This document shows positions 1 through 5,654 of a stretch of 5,898 nt of DNA, in pieces. The DNA lies in the NCBI GenBank assembly GCA_005881355.1, contig VBDM01000130.1, forward strand, positions 1-5,898, given 5' to 3'. A program made the translations under genes and the position numbers. This DNA comes from Betaproteobacteria bacterium. Lineage in GTDB: Bacteria > Pseudomonadota > Gammaproteobacteria > Burkholderiales > SG8-39. Position 1 is the stretch's first letter, and each line of letters begins with the position of its first letter. Under the pieces are notes generated by a model. It saw only the letters and a program-made list of their open reading frames with translations, was not told the DNA's origin and did not search any database.

Positions 1-1
1 T

Positions 2-94
2 CTCCTCAGCCCGATGATCGCGGCGGCGGCGATGAGCGCGAGCTCGGTATCGGTGGTGGTCAACGCGTTGAGGCTGCGCCACGCCGCCGTTTGA
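2..94 (+). CDS. copA: C-terminal end of a Cu+-translocating P1B-type ATPase (partial)
   Basis: Only the last 30 codons and a TGA stop (92-94) lie in the window; the reading frame is open to the left edge. The visible peptide begins LLSPMIAAAAMSASS and continues through a Val-rich stretch to NALRLRHAAV. This is the final transmembrane helix and short cytoplasmic tail of heavy-metal P-type ATPases. The MSASS segment fits the MxxSS motif of helix 8, which in the P1B-1 subgroup forms part of the Cu(I) transport site, so the likely role is ATP-driven copper export across the inner membrane. The CPC motif, DKTGT phosphorylation site and metal-binding N-terminus all lie outside the window. The Cu rather than Zn/Cd assignment therefore rests on this one motif. 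The gene is co-directional with icmF, but the 105-base gap with its own promoter argues against a shared operon. Confidence 0.82.
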   Translation, partial: LLSPMIAAAAMSASSVSVVVNALRLRHAAV

Positions 95-131
95 ACGCAA
101 TGCGCTGATTCAGGATCAGGGACGGAATTTC

Positions 132-152
132 TTGACGTTAACGTAAACGTCA
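132..152. promoter_or_regulatory. Palindromic operator, LiuR/MerR-like
   Basis: The core TTGACGTTAACGTAAA (132-147) is a 16-base palindrome with one mismatched pair, centred on ACGTTAACGT (135-144), which is perfect. A second, wider inverted repeat pairs TGACGTT (133-139) with AACGTCA (146-152) around six bases. The site lies 47 bases before the icmF start and overlaps the predicted -35 box and spacer. From memory, the motif resembles sites assigned to LiuR, a MerR-family regulator of leucine/isovalerate and acyl-CoA catabolism in proteobacteria. That pathway fits a gene rearranging butyryl-, isobutyryl- and isovaleryl-CoA. The regulator gene is not in the window, so its identity is inferred. 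Confidence 0.65.
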
Positions 153-160
153 CGTAGGCT
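132..160 (+). promoter_or_regulatory. Predicted sigma70-type promoter of icmF
   Basis: A -35 box TTGACG (132-137; five of six consensus bases) is followed after 17 bases by TAGGCT (155-160; only T, A and the final T match). Transcription would start near 167, leaving a leader of about 33 bases. The operator palindrome fills the -35 box and most of the spacer, the usual place for a MerR-family regulator. The -10 box is weak, as expected for a promoter that needs help from a regulator. Confidence 0.5.
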
Positions 161-199
161 TTTTTCCCCTGCTGCAGAGCAGGACGTGCCGGGGCAGCC

Positions 200-1126
200 A
201 TGACAGACTTGAGCGCAGGGTCTCAGCGCACCGAATACAAGGCGAAAAACAAGATCCGCTTCGTGACCGCGGCGTCGCTGTTCGACGGCCACGACGCCTC
301 CATCAACATCATCCGCCGCATCCTGCAGGCGAGCGGCTGCGAGGTCATCCACCTCGGCCACAACCGCTCGGCCGAGGAGGTCGTCACCGCCGCGCTCCAG
401 GAGGACGTGCATGGCGTCGCGGTGTCCTCGTATCAGGGCGGCCATGTCGAGTACTTCAGGTACATGATCGAGCTCCTGCGCGAGCGAGGGGGGGAGAACA
501 TCAAAGTGTTCGGCGGTGGCGGCGGGGTGATCGTGACCGAGGAAATCAGCGAGCTCGAGGCTTACGGCGTCGCGCGCATCTATTCGCCCGAGGACGGCCG
601 GAAGCTGGGCCTGCAGGGCATGGTCGACGACATGCTCTCCCGCTGCGACGAGGACCTGTCGCAGTACGCGCCGAAGGACCTGAAGGCAGTGAAATCAGGA
701 GACCGCCGGGCGCTCGCGCGAGTGATCACCGCGCTGGAGAACGGCCAGGCGGCGAGGCTGCGAGAGCAGGTGCTGAAGGAGGCCGACGCACTGGCCGTCC
801 CCGCGCTCGGCATCACCGGCACCGGCGGGTCGGGCAAGTCCTCGCTGACCGACGAGCTGATCCGCCGCTTCCGGCTCGACCAGGACGACCGGCTCGATAT
901 CGCCGTGCTCGCGGTCGATCCGTCGCGGCGCAAGAGCGGCGGGGCGCTGCTCGGCGACCGCATCCGCATGAACGCCATCGGACCCGGGAAGTCTCCGCGG
1001 CGCTCGCCGACGCGATCGCCGCATGCCGCGTGGCCGGCTTCGACCTGGTCGTGGTCGAGACCTCCGGAATCGGCCAGGGCGACGCCGCGATCGTGCCGCT
1101 CGTCGACGTATCGCTCTACGTCATGA
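200..1126 (+). CDS. icmF: IcmF N-terminal fragment: B12-binding domain and start of GTPase domain
   Basis: The ATG at 200 is preceded by GGGG at 191-194, a weak but well-spaced ribosome binding site, and the protein begins as the family does. The cobalamin domain shows DGHD at residues 29-32, with His31 the expected lower cobalt ligand; SSYQGGH at 76-82, in place of the SxL motif; and FGGGGGV at 104-110, the GG loop around the B12 nucleotide tail. The GTPase begins with Walker A GTGGSGKS at 207-214 (Lys213, Ser214), then DPSRRKSGG at 240-248 and DRIRMNAI ending at residue 260. Residues 261-308 are Arg/Ser/Pro-rich, unlike the family, and are what the wrong frame yields until a stop at 1126. 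If translated, the product could fold a B12 domain but has neither a complete GTPase nor a mutase domain. Confidence 0.85.
   Translation: MTDLSAGSQRTEYKAKNKIRFVTAASLFDGHDASINIIRRILQASGCEVIHLGHNRSAEEVVTAALQEDVHGVAVSSYQGGHVEYFRYMIELLRERGGENIKVFGGGGGVIVTEEISELEAYGVARIYSPEDGRKLGLQGMVDDMLSRCDEDLSQYAPKDLKAVKSGDRRALARVITALENGQAARLREQVLKEADALAVPALGITGTGGSGKSSLTDELIRRFRLDQDDRLDIAVLAVDPSRRKSGGALLGDRIRMNAIGPGKSPRRSPTRSPHAAWPASTWSWSRPPESARATPRSCRSSTYRSTS
980..987 (+). other. Deletion/frameshift junction in icmF
   Basis: Upstream codons read Asn-Ala-Ile (971-979) in the first frame. From 988 the other frame reads Glu-Val-Ser-Ala-Ala-Leu, and even from 982 it reads Thr-Arg-Glu, which may be the remnant of the family's ATRE segment. 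The break therefore falls within a few bases of 980. The junction contains CCCGGG (983-988), which may be coincidence. No slippery heptamer or pseudoknot-like element is evident, and missing codons rule out simple programmed frameshifting as the explanation. Confidence 0.8.
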
Positions 1127-3411
1127 CCCCCGAGTACGGCGCGGCGAGCCAGCTCGAGAAGATCGACATGCTCGATCTTGCCGATTTCGTCGCGGTCAAC
1201 AAGTTCGACCGGCGGGGGGCGGAGGACGCGCTGCGCGACGTGAGAAAGCAGGTGCAGCGCAACCGCAAGCTCTTCGGCGAGCCGTCGGAGCGCATGCCGG
1301 TGTACGGCACCATCGCCTCGCGCTTCAACGACGACGGCGTCACCGCGCTCTACCAGGGCATCCTGCCGAAGTTCGTCGAAATCGGACTGAAGGTGAAGCC
1401 GGGCATGCTGCCCGTCGTCCAGGTGCGCGCCTCCTCGGGAAGGAACGTGATTGTCCCGTCCGCACGGGTGCGCTATCTCGCCGAGATCGCCGAGACGATG
1501 CGCGGCTATCACCGGCGCGCGCAGGAGCAGTCGAAGATCGCCCGCGAGCGGCAGCAGCTCACGGCGTCGAAGCGCATGCTCGAGAAAGTGGGCAGGGACG
1601 CCGCCATGCTCGACTCGCTTATCGAGGAGAGGAGCGCGAAGCTCGAGCCACGCTCGAAGGAGCTCCTCGACGATTGGCCGGAGACGAAGAAAAGCTACGC
1701 CGGCGACGAGAACGTGGCCAGGATCCGCGACAGGGAAATCCGCACCCGGCTCAGCACGACTTCCCTTTCCGGGACCAAGGTGCCCAAGGTCTCGCTGCCT
1801 TCGTTCGAGGATCACGGCGAGATCCTCAAGTGGCGGATGCGCGAGAACCTGCCCGGCTCGTTCCCGTTTACCGCCGGCGTGTTCGCCTTCAAGCGCGAAA
1901 ACGAAGATCCCACGCGCATGTTCGCGGGCGAAGGCGACCCGTTCCGGACCAATCGGCGCTTTCACCTGCTGTCGAAGGACATGCCGGCGAAGCGCCTCTC
2001 GACCGCGTTCGATTCGGTGACGCTCTACGGCTTCGACCCCGATCCGCGCCCGGATATCTACGGGAGGGTCGGCAACTCGGGCGTCTCGATCGCCACGCTC
2101 GAGGACATGAAGGTGCTCTACTCGGGCTTCGACCTGCTCGACCCGGCGACGAGCGTCAGCATGACCATCAACGGACCGGCGCCGACCCTTCTCGCGATGT
2201 TTTTCAACACGGCTATCGATCAGCAGCTCGACAAGCTCAGGCTGGAAAAAGGCGGCGAGCCGGCTTCGGACGAACGCGCGCAAATCAAAGCTCAGATCCT
2301 GTCAACGGTGCGCGGCACGGTGCAGGCGGACATCCTCAAGGAGGACCAGGGCCAGAACACGTGCATCTTCTCCACCGAGTTCTCGCTCAAGGTGATGGGC
2401 GACATCCAGGAGTACTTCATCGAGCACGGCATCGGCAACTTCTACTCGGCCTCCATTTCGGGTTTTCACATCGCCGAGGCCGGGGCGAACCCGATCTCGC
2501 AGCTCGCCTTCACGCTCGCAAACGGCTTCACCTTCGTGGAGGCCTACCTCGCGCGCGGAATGAAAATCGACGATTTTGCGCCGAACCTGTCCTTTTTCTT
2601 CAGCTACGGGATGGATCCGGAGTACGCGGTGCTCGGGCGCGTCGCGCGCCGCATCTGGGCGGTCGCGATGAAGGAGAAGTACGGCGCGAACGAGCGCAGC
2701 CAACGGCTCAAGTTCCACTCGCAGACCTCGGGACGCTCGCTGCACGCCCAGGAAATCGCCTTCAACGACATCCGCACCACGCTGCAGGCGCTGATCTCGA
2801 CCTACGACAACACCAATTCGCTGCACACCAACGCCTACGACGAGGCGATCACGACGCCGACCGAGGAATCGGTGCGCCGGGCGATGGCGATCCAGCTCAT
2901 CATCAACAGGGAATGGGGCCTGGGCAAGAACGAGAACCCGAACCAGGGCTCGTTCATCATCGAGGAGCTGACCGACCTCGTCGAGGAGGCGGTGCTGAAG
3001 GAATTCGAGGCGATTTCCGAGCGGGGCGGGGTGCTCGGAGCGATGGAGACCGGCTATCAGCGCGGCAGGATCCAGGAAGAATCCCTGGACTACGAGCACA
3101 AGAAGCACGACGGCTCGTACCCGATCATCGGCGTCAACGCCTTCCTAAACCCCCGTGGAGACCCGGTTCCTCAAAAGCTCCAGCTCATCCGCTCGACCGA
3201 AGAGGAAAAGCAGTCCCAGCTCAAGCGGCTCGAGGAATTCCATCAGCGCAATCGGAAGGAGTCGGGCCCGATGCTGAAACGCCTCCAGCAGACGGTAATC
3301 AGAGACGAGAACGTTTTCGCGGTGCTGATGGACGCGGTACGCTGCTGCTCTCTCGGTCAGATCACGCACGCGCTCTTTGAGGTGGGGGGCCAATACCGCC
3401 GCAATATGTAG
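1030..3411 (+). CDS. icmF: IcmF C-terminal fragment: rest of GTPase domain and mutase catalytic domain
   Basis: The conserved frame resumes by base 988 (EVSAALADAIAAC), upstream of the first possible start, a GTG at 1030 with no ribosome binding site; the start is therefore formal. Numbering from that GTG, the GTPase part shows the Walker B/switch segment VETSGIGQ (9-16) and guanine-recognition NKFD (57-60). A charged helical linker follows at roughly 150-235. The mutase domain then carries Phe285 in AGVFAFKR and Gln442 in DQGQNT. These occupy the places of Tyr89 and Arg207 of methylmalonyl-CoA mutase, and Phe/Gln is the isobutyryl-CoA mutase signature. His480 in GFHIAEAGANP matches the catalytic His244 of methylmalonyl-CoA mutase. 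The end, GGQYRRNM, is the normal IcmF C-terminus. The stop (TAG, 3409-3411) lies 8 bases from the convergent stop of the next gene, with no terminator hairpin visible between them. Confidence 0.88.
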   Translation: MAGFDLVVVETSGIGQGDAAIVPLVDVSLYVMTPEYGAASQLEKIDMLDLADFVAVNKFDRRGAEDALRDVRKQVQRNRKLFGEPSERMPVYGTIASRFNDDGVTALYQGILPKFVEIGLKVKPGMLPVVQVRASSGRNVIVPSARVRYLAEIAETMRGYHRRAQEQSKIARERQQLTASKRMLEKVGRDAAMLDSLIEERSAKLEPRSKELLDDWPETKKSYAGDENVARIRDREIRTRLSTTSLSGTKVPKVSLPSFEDHGEILKWRMRENLPGSFPFTAGVFAFKRENEDPTRMFAGEGDPFRTNRRFHLLSKDMPAKRLSTAFDSVTLYGFDPDPRPDIYGRVGNSGVSIATLEDMKVLYSGFDLLDPATSVSMTINGPAPTLLAMFFNTAIDQQLDKLRLEKGGEPASDERAQIKAQILSTVRGTVQADILKEDQGQNTCIFSTEFSLKVMGDIQEYFIEHGIGNFYSASISGFHIAEAGANPISQLAFTLANGFTFVEAYLARGMKIDDFAPNLSFFFSYGMDPEYAVLGRVARRIWAVAMKEKYGANERSQRLKFHSQTSGRSLHAQEIAFNDIRTTLQALISTYDNTNSLHTNAYDEAITTPTEESVRRAMAIQLIINREWGLGKNENPNQGSFIIEELTDLVEEAVLKEFEAISERGGVLGAMETGYQRGRIQEESLDYEHKKHDGSYPIIGVNAFLNPRGDPVPQKLQLIRSTEEEKQSQLKRLEEFHQRNRKESGPMLKRLQQTVIRDENVFAVLMDAVRCCSLGQITHALFEVGGQYRRNM

Positions 3412-3419
3412 TCTCGGGT

Positions 3420-4274
3420 TCAAAAGCGGGAACTAACGCTGATTGCCAGTCCGTAGTTACGGGTCTCGCTCCTCGGCTCGGTTACCGTACCAGCTGGTGT
3501 GCCATTGTTGGTAACAGTTACCGTAGCGCTGCGCCCAAGCTCGAAGCTTTCGACAAACGGCTCGACGGTCAAACTCGCCGTCTGGCTCATGCCATAGCGC
3601 CACGGAAGTGCCAACCGCCAGCCCCAGCGTTCCCCGAGACCCAGCCGGACCCTATCGTACTGGCCGGGAGAATCCACCGTGATTGAAGGATTCACCGGAC
3701 GAACGACGCGGGCGTCCCACAGCCACCGCGCCTGCGGCGACTCAAAGAGAGTGAACTTGGCGCCCAGCAGGCCGAACCACCATTGATAGATCTCAAACAG
3801 CCCGCTTACCGGCGCGCCGGTGGCCGTGCGCGTCGGCCGAATGTCCCGCTCCCAGCGACGGTAACCCGCTCCGGCGTACAGAGCGTAATTGAACCCTCCC
3901 GGCGTCGCCTGCCAGTATTCCGCGCGCGCCGCCATATCGAGGATCTTCTCGCCGGTGCGCGTAGTGATGGGAACGCCCGTATTCGTCTGGCCGTCGTAGA
4001 CAACGTCCCCGCCGTAGTAAGAAACCTCGCCGGCAAAAAGAAACGGCTTGCGCGAATGACTGAGCCGAAGCATCGTCCCCGGGATGTTTGCGTATTCCCG
4101 ATCGAGAAGCTTGCCGCTCTCGCTGAACTCCTTGTAACCGAAGTTCAGCACGGATGCGCCGATTTCGATCTCGGAGCCTTCTTGCGGCTGGGCCTTGGAT
4201 TCGAGAGGCCCGAGGAGCACGAACGCAGCGCAGAGCGCGCGAATAAAACCGGGCTTAGCTGTTAAATTCTTCAT
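3420..4274 (-). CDS. Outer-membrane beta-barrel-like protein of unknown function
   Basis: The 284-residue product begins with a typical Sec signal peptide: Lys2/Lys7/Arg12, hydrophobic core ALCAAFVLLG at 13-22, and a likely cut after SKA at residue 28. The mature part, about 256 residues, alternates polar and aromatic/hydrophobic residues with many Tyr and Trp (for example YALYAGAGYRRWERD and IYQWWFGLLGAKF). It ends YGLAISVSSRF, a C-terminal Phe strand like the BAM recognition signal of outer-membrane barrels. I do not recognise a named family; the length suits a small barrel of roughly 8 to 12 strands. The ATG at 4274 is the only sensible start, because an in-frame TAG lies just upstream and the next Met falls after the signal peptide. 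It has no clear Shine-Dalgarno sequence; a 12-base palindrome abuts the start instead. The gene converges on icmF. Its upstream neighbour ends in a terminator, so it probably has its own promoter. A porin or an adhesion protein cannot be excluded. Confidence 0.75.
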   Translation of the reverse strand: MKNLTAKPGFIRALCAAFVLLGPLESKAQPQEGSEIEIGASVLNFGYKEFSESGKLLDREYANIPGTMLRLSHSRKPFLFAGEVSYYGGDVVYDGQTNTGVPITTRTGEKILDMAARAEYWQATPGGFNYALYAGAGYRRWERDIRPTRTATGAPVSGLFEIYQWWFGLLGAKFTLFESPQARWLWDARVVRPVNPSITVDSPGQYDRVRLGLGERWGWRLALPWRYGMSQTASLTVEPFVESFELGRSATVTVTNNGTPAGTVTEPRSETRNYGLAISVSSRF

Positions 4275-4286
4275 GGGCGATCGCCC
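4275..4286. promoter_or_regulatory. Perfect 12-base palindrome abutting the start codon of the beta-barrel gene
   Basis: GGGCGATCGCCC occupies positions -12 to -1 of the minus-strand gene, where a ribosome binding site would be expected. In RNA it could form a GGGC/GCCC stem with a GATC loop directly beside the AUG; as DNA it could bind a dimeric regulator. No purine-rich Shine-Dalgarno sequence is seen around it. The palindrome is certain, but its role is inferred and chance is possible in GC-rich DNA. Confidence 0.35.
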
Positions 4287-4320
4287 ACTATCGCACTAGC
4301 CTGTCGGTCATGCTTGCATA

Positions 4321-4355
4321 AAAACAAAAAGGCGCGAGCGTTTCTCGCTCGCGCC
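4321..4355 (-). terminator. Rho-independent terminator of the lipoprotein gene
   Basis: On the minus strand GGCGCGAGCG (4355-4346) pairs perfectly with CGCTCGCGCC (4340-4331) across the 5-base loop AGAAA, a 10-bp GC-rich stem. It is followed at once by TTTTTGTTTT (4330-4321). It starts 36 bases after the stop of the lipoprotein gene and lies upstream of the beta-barrel gene, so it should separate the two transcripts. On the plus strand the hairpin is not followed by a proper T-run, so it acts mainly in the minus direction. Confidence 0.9.
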
Positions 4356-4391
4356 TTGAATTTCTGAAAGATGATTATCGCTTCGCTGCTG

Positions 4392-5522
4392 TCAGGCTAG
4401 CGCGTCAAAGTCGGCCCAGGTCAGCTGATAAGTATTGACCGGGATCGTATCTGTAGCGTTTGCGAAGACGTCCACCTGAACGCTCGGACTCGAGCTGCTG
4501 ACGTCGTTCAAGATAGTCACTTTGATCTTCCCGGATACCGAAGAGGTAATTTCAATTACTCCCGCATGCGGATGGACGGCGCCCGAAGCAAATTGAATCT
4601 CTGTGGTGATATTAACCGTCACGGCACCGTTGATCGCGCTGTTCGCGTACGTGAAATGACCGTTAAAGGTCGTTCCTGCTGCGTCGTCATCCACGGCGGT
4701 CAAGTCGAAATTCGACAACTGCTCGCTGTTCACGCCATCGGACCCCAGCAAACTCGTGCCGAAGATTCGCGTCTCGAAGTGCGTTGGGAAGCCGGGAGTA
4801 ACACCACCGACCCCGTCGGGTTCCATCATTCCGGAGAAACTTGAGCTGAAGCTGAGCGAACCCTGGGAAACCAGGACCCCAGGCGGACTGGCGGTGGTGA
4901 CCGACAGGTCGATCGCCATGGTCGCAGCCACAGATTCGGTGTAGGGATCGCCTGCGTTGTTGCCCAGCGTGGAGCTGAAAGAAACGCCTGTCGACGAGAT
5001 CGTGCCATGGAAGACTGCACCTCCTCCCTCGTCGCAGTGCACGAAGATCTGAGAGAAGTTTCCGCTCATGTTCATGTTGTCGAACACGAGGGTTTGTGTG
5101 CCACTGACGAAGCACGGCGTGGTATCTACGACCAGCGCGCCCGTGACCGAAGCAGAAGGCTTGCGGTCTCTAATCGTTCCTGCATGGCGCCGCACGAGTT
5201 CTACGGCCGTCAAGCGCATGGTTTTGGTGGCGGCAGGCTGGACCTCGACGCCAAGCGGAGTAATCGAATTCCCGTTCCCGATACCCACGACCCCAGCGCC
5301 GTTCACGGCCTGGAGGGCCACCGCGGCGATCGTTGTGTTCGTCGTCTGTGCACCCGTTGTAATCGCCACCGCAGTTGTCGGCGGGGGGGAAATCGCGGCG
5401 TTGCCTGCGGCCGGGACGGCGGGCCCGCCGCCGCCGCCACTGCCACCGCCGCCGCAGCCAAACAACCCGCCCGCCAACGCAGCTATCGCGGTCATGCGCA
5501 GATAAGATGTAGGAATTTTCAT
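4392..5522 (-). CDS. Gly-rich secreted lipoprotein of unknown function
   Basis: I chose the ATG at 5522 (376 residues) over an in-frame TTG at 5546. It gives a normal lipoprotein signal (MKIPTSYLR, then a hydrophobic stretch to LAGGLFGC with Cys23 as the lipidation site) and has a G-rich ribosome binding site 7 bases upstream. Phe before Gly-Cys is slightly off the usual lipobox. After Cys23 comes a Gly/Ser/Pro/Ala linker to about residue 45, typical of tethering a domain to the outer membrane. The rest is rich in Thr, Ser, Val and Gly with alternating hydrophobics, suggesting an all-beta fold. Two further cysteines, in TPCFVSG and FVHCDEGG, could form a disulfide. I recognise no enzyme motif or named family. 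An intrinsic terminator follows, so the gene is probably transcribed alone. Parts have much lower GC than icmF (about 40% across 4501-4560), which may point to a different origin. Confidence 0.72.
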   Translation of the reverse strand: MKIPTSYLRMTAIAALAGGLFGCGGGGSGGGGGPAVPAAGNAAISPPPTTAVAITTGAQTTNTTIAAVALQAVNGAGVVGIGNGNSITPLGVEVQPAATKTMRLTAVELVRRHAGTIRDRKPSASVTGALVVDTTPCFVSGTQTLVFDNMNMSGNFSQIFVHCDEGGGAVFHGTISSTGVSFSSTLGNNAGDPYTESVAATMAIDLSVTTASPPGVLVSQGSLSFSSSFSGMMEPDGVGGVTPGFPTHFETRIFGTSLLGSDGVNSEQLSNFDLTAVDDDAAGTTFNGHFTYANSAINGAVTVNITTEIQFASGAVHPHAGVIEITSSVSGKIKVTILNDVSSSSPSVQVDVFANATDTIPVNTYQLTWADFDALA

Positions 5523-5529
5523 CGATGTA

Positions 5530-5536
5530 CCCCCCC
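5530..5536 (-). promoter_or_regulatory. G7 tract serving as ribosome binding site of the lipoprotein gene
   Basis: On the minus strand a run of seven G lies 7 bases before the ATG at 5522, the normal spacing for a Shine-Dalgarno sequence. It can pair with the CCUCC of 16S rRNA using one G-U pair. A second run of five G sits at 5540-5544. The position supports the ATG at 5522 as the true start. A homopolymer here could change length by slippage and so alter translation, but seven is short for a phase-variable tract. Confidence 0.5.
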
Positions 5537-5629
5537 GTTCCCCCAAGGCTTATTTAGGAAAATATCCGCGCAAGACTACATTAGTGGATGCCCCTAAAGG
5601 TATGAAATAGTATGCATTTTCGTTGGATA

Positions 5630-5649
5630 TTCCGGCATTTCTACCGGAA
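5630..5649. repeat. Short inverted repeat downstream of the ABC ATPase gene
   Basis: TTCCGG (5630-5635) and CCGGAA (5644-5649) form a 6-bp stem with an 8-base loop, starting 5 bases after the ABC gene's stop on the minus strand. No T-run follows, so it is at best a weak terminator or an RNA end-protecting hairpin. The rest of 5523-5654 is AT-rich and must hold any promoter of the lipoprotein gene, but I see no convincing -35/-10 pair. Confidence 0.35.
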
Positions 5650-5654
5650 GCGCG

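Larger units (their letters stand above)
200..3411 (+). pseudogene. icmF: Fused isobutyryl-CoA mutase IcmF, disrupted by a frameshifting deletion
   Basis: The whole locus encodes an adenosylcobalamin-dependent mutase that interconverts n-butyryl-CoA and isobutyryl-CoA; family members also isomerise isovaleryl-/pivalyl-CoA. Domain order is the IcmF one: B12-binding domain, MeaB-like GTPase chaperone, linker, (beta/alpha)8 mutase domain. The two parts lie in different frames, changing at about 980-987. The family places roughly 17 residues, including an MRSLATRE-like stretch, between the RMNAI and EVSAAL segments. Here only 8 bases remain, giving a net loss of about 43 bases. Adding 43 to the 3,212-base span restores 1,085 codons, close to the roughly 1,090 residues of known IcmF proteins. 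No other stop or frame change occurs. The lesion removes part of the GTPase between the Walker A and Walker B regions, so a working fused enzyme is unlikely unless the break is a sequence error. The family spacing is from memory, so the deletion size is approximate. Confidence 0.85.

Noticed and set aside
105..119. CTGAT/ATCAG hairpin after the copper ATPase gene as a terminator
   Set aside because: Only a 5-bp stem and no T-run, so too weak to call.
980..1030. Programmed ribosomal frameshift joining the two icmF parts
   Set aside because: Conserved codons are missing at the junction and there is no slippery site, so a shift alone would not restore the family sequence.
580..2283. 567-codon antisense open frame across icmF
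   Set aside because: The product is dominated by Arg, Ala, His and Leu with no recognisable motif; it lies opposite conserved coding sequence, so it is a GC-driven shadow.
1023..3380. 785-codon open frame on the plus strand overlapping the icmF C-terminal half
   Set aside because: It is one frame away from the clearly conserved IcmF reading and gives an Arg/Ala/Gly-rich, low-complexity protein, typical of a shadow frame in GC-rich DNA.
3383..3425. Bidirectional terminator between icmF and the convergent barrel gene
   Set aside because: No convincing stem with flanking A/T runs is present in or around the 8-base gap.
5007..5597. Plus-strand open frames opposite the lipoprotein gene, including 5068-5505
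   Set aside because: The minus-strand frame has a lipoprotein signal, a well-placed ribosome binding site and a terminator; the plus-strand frames have none of these.
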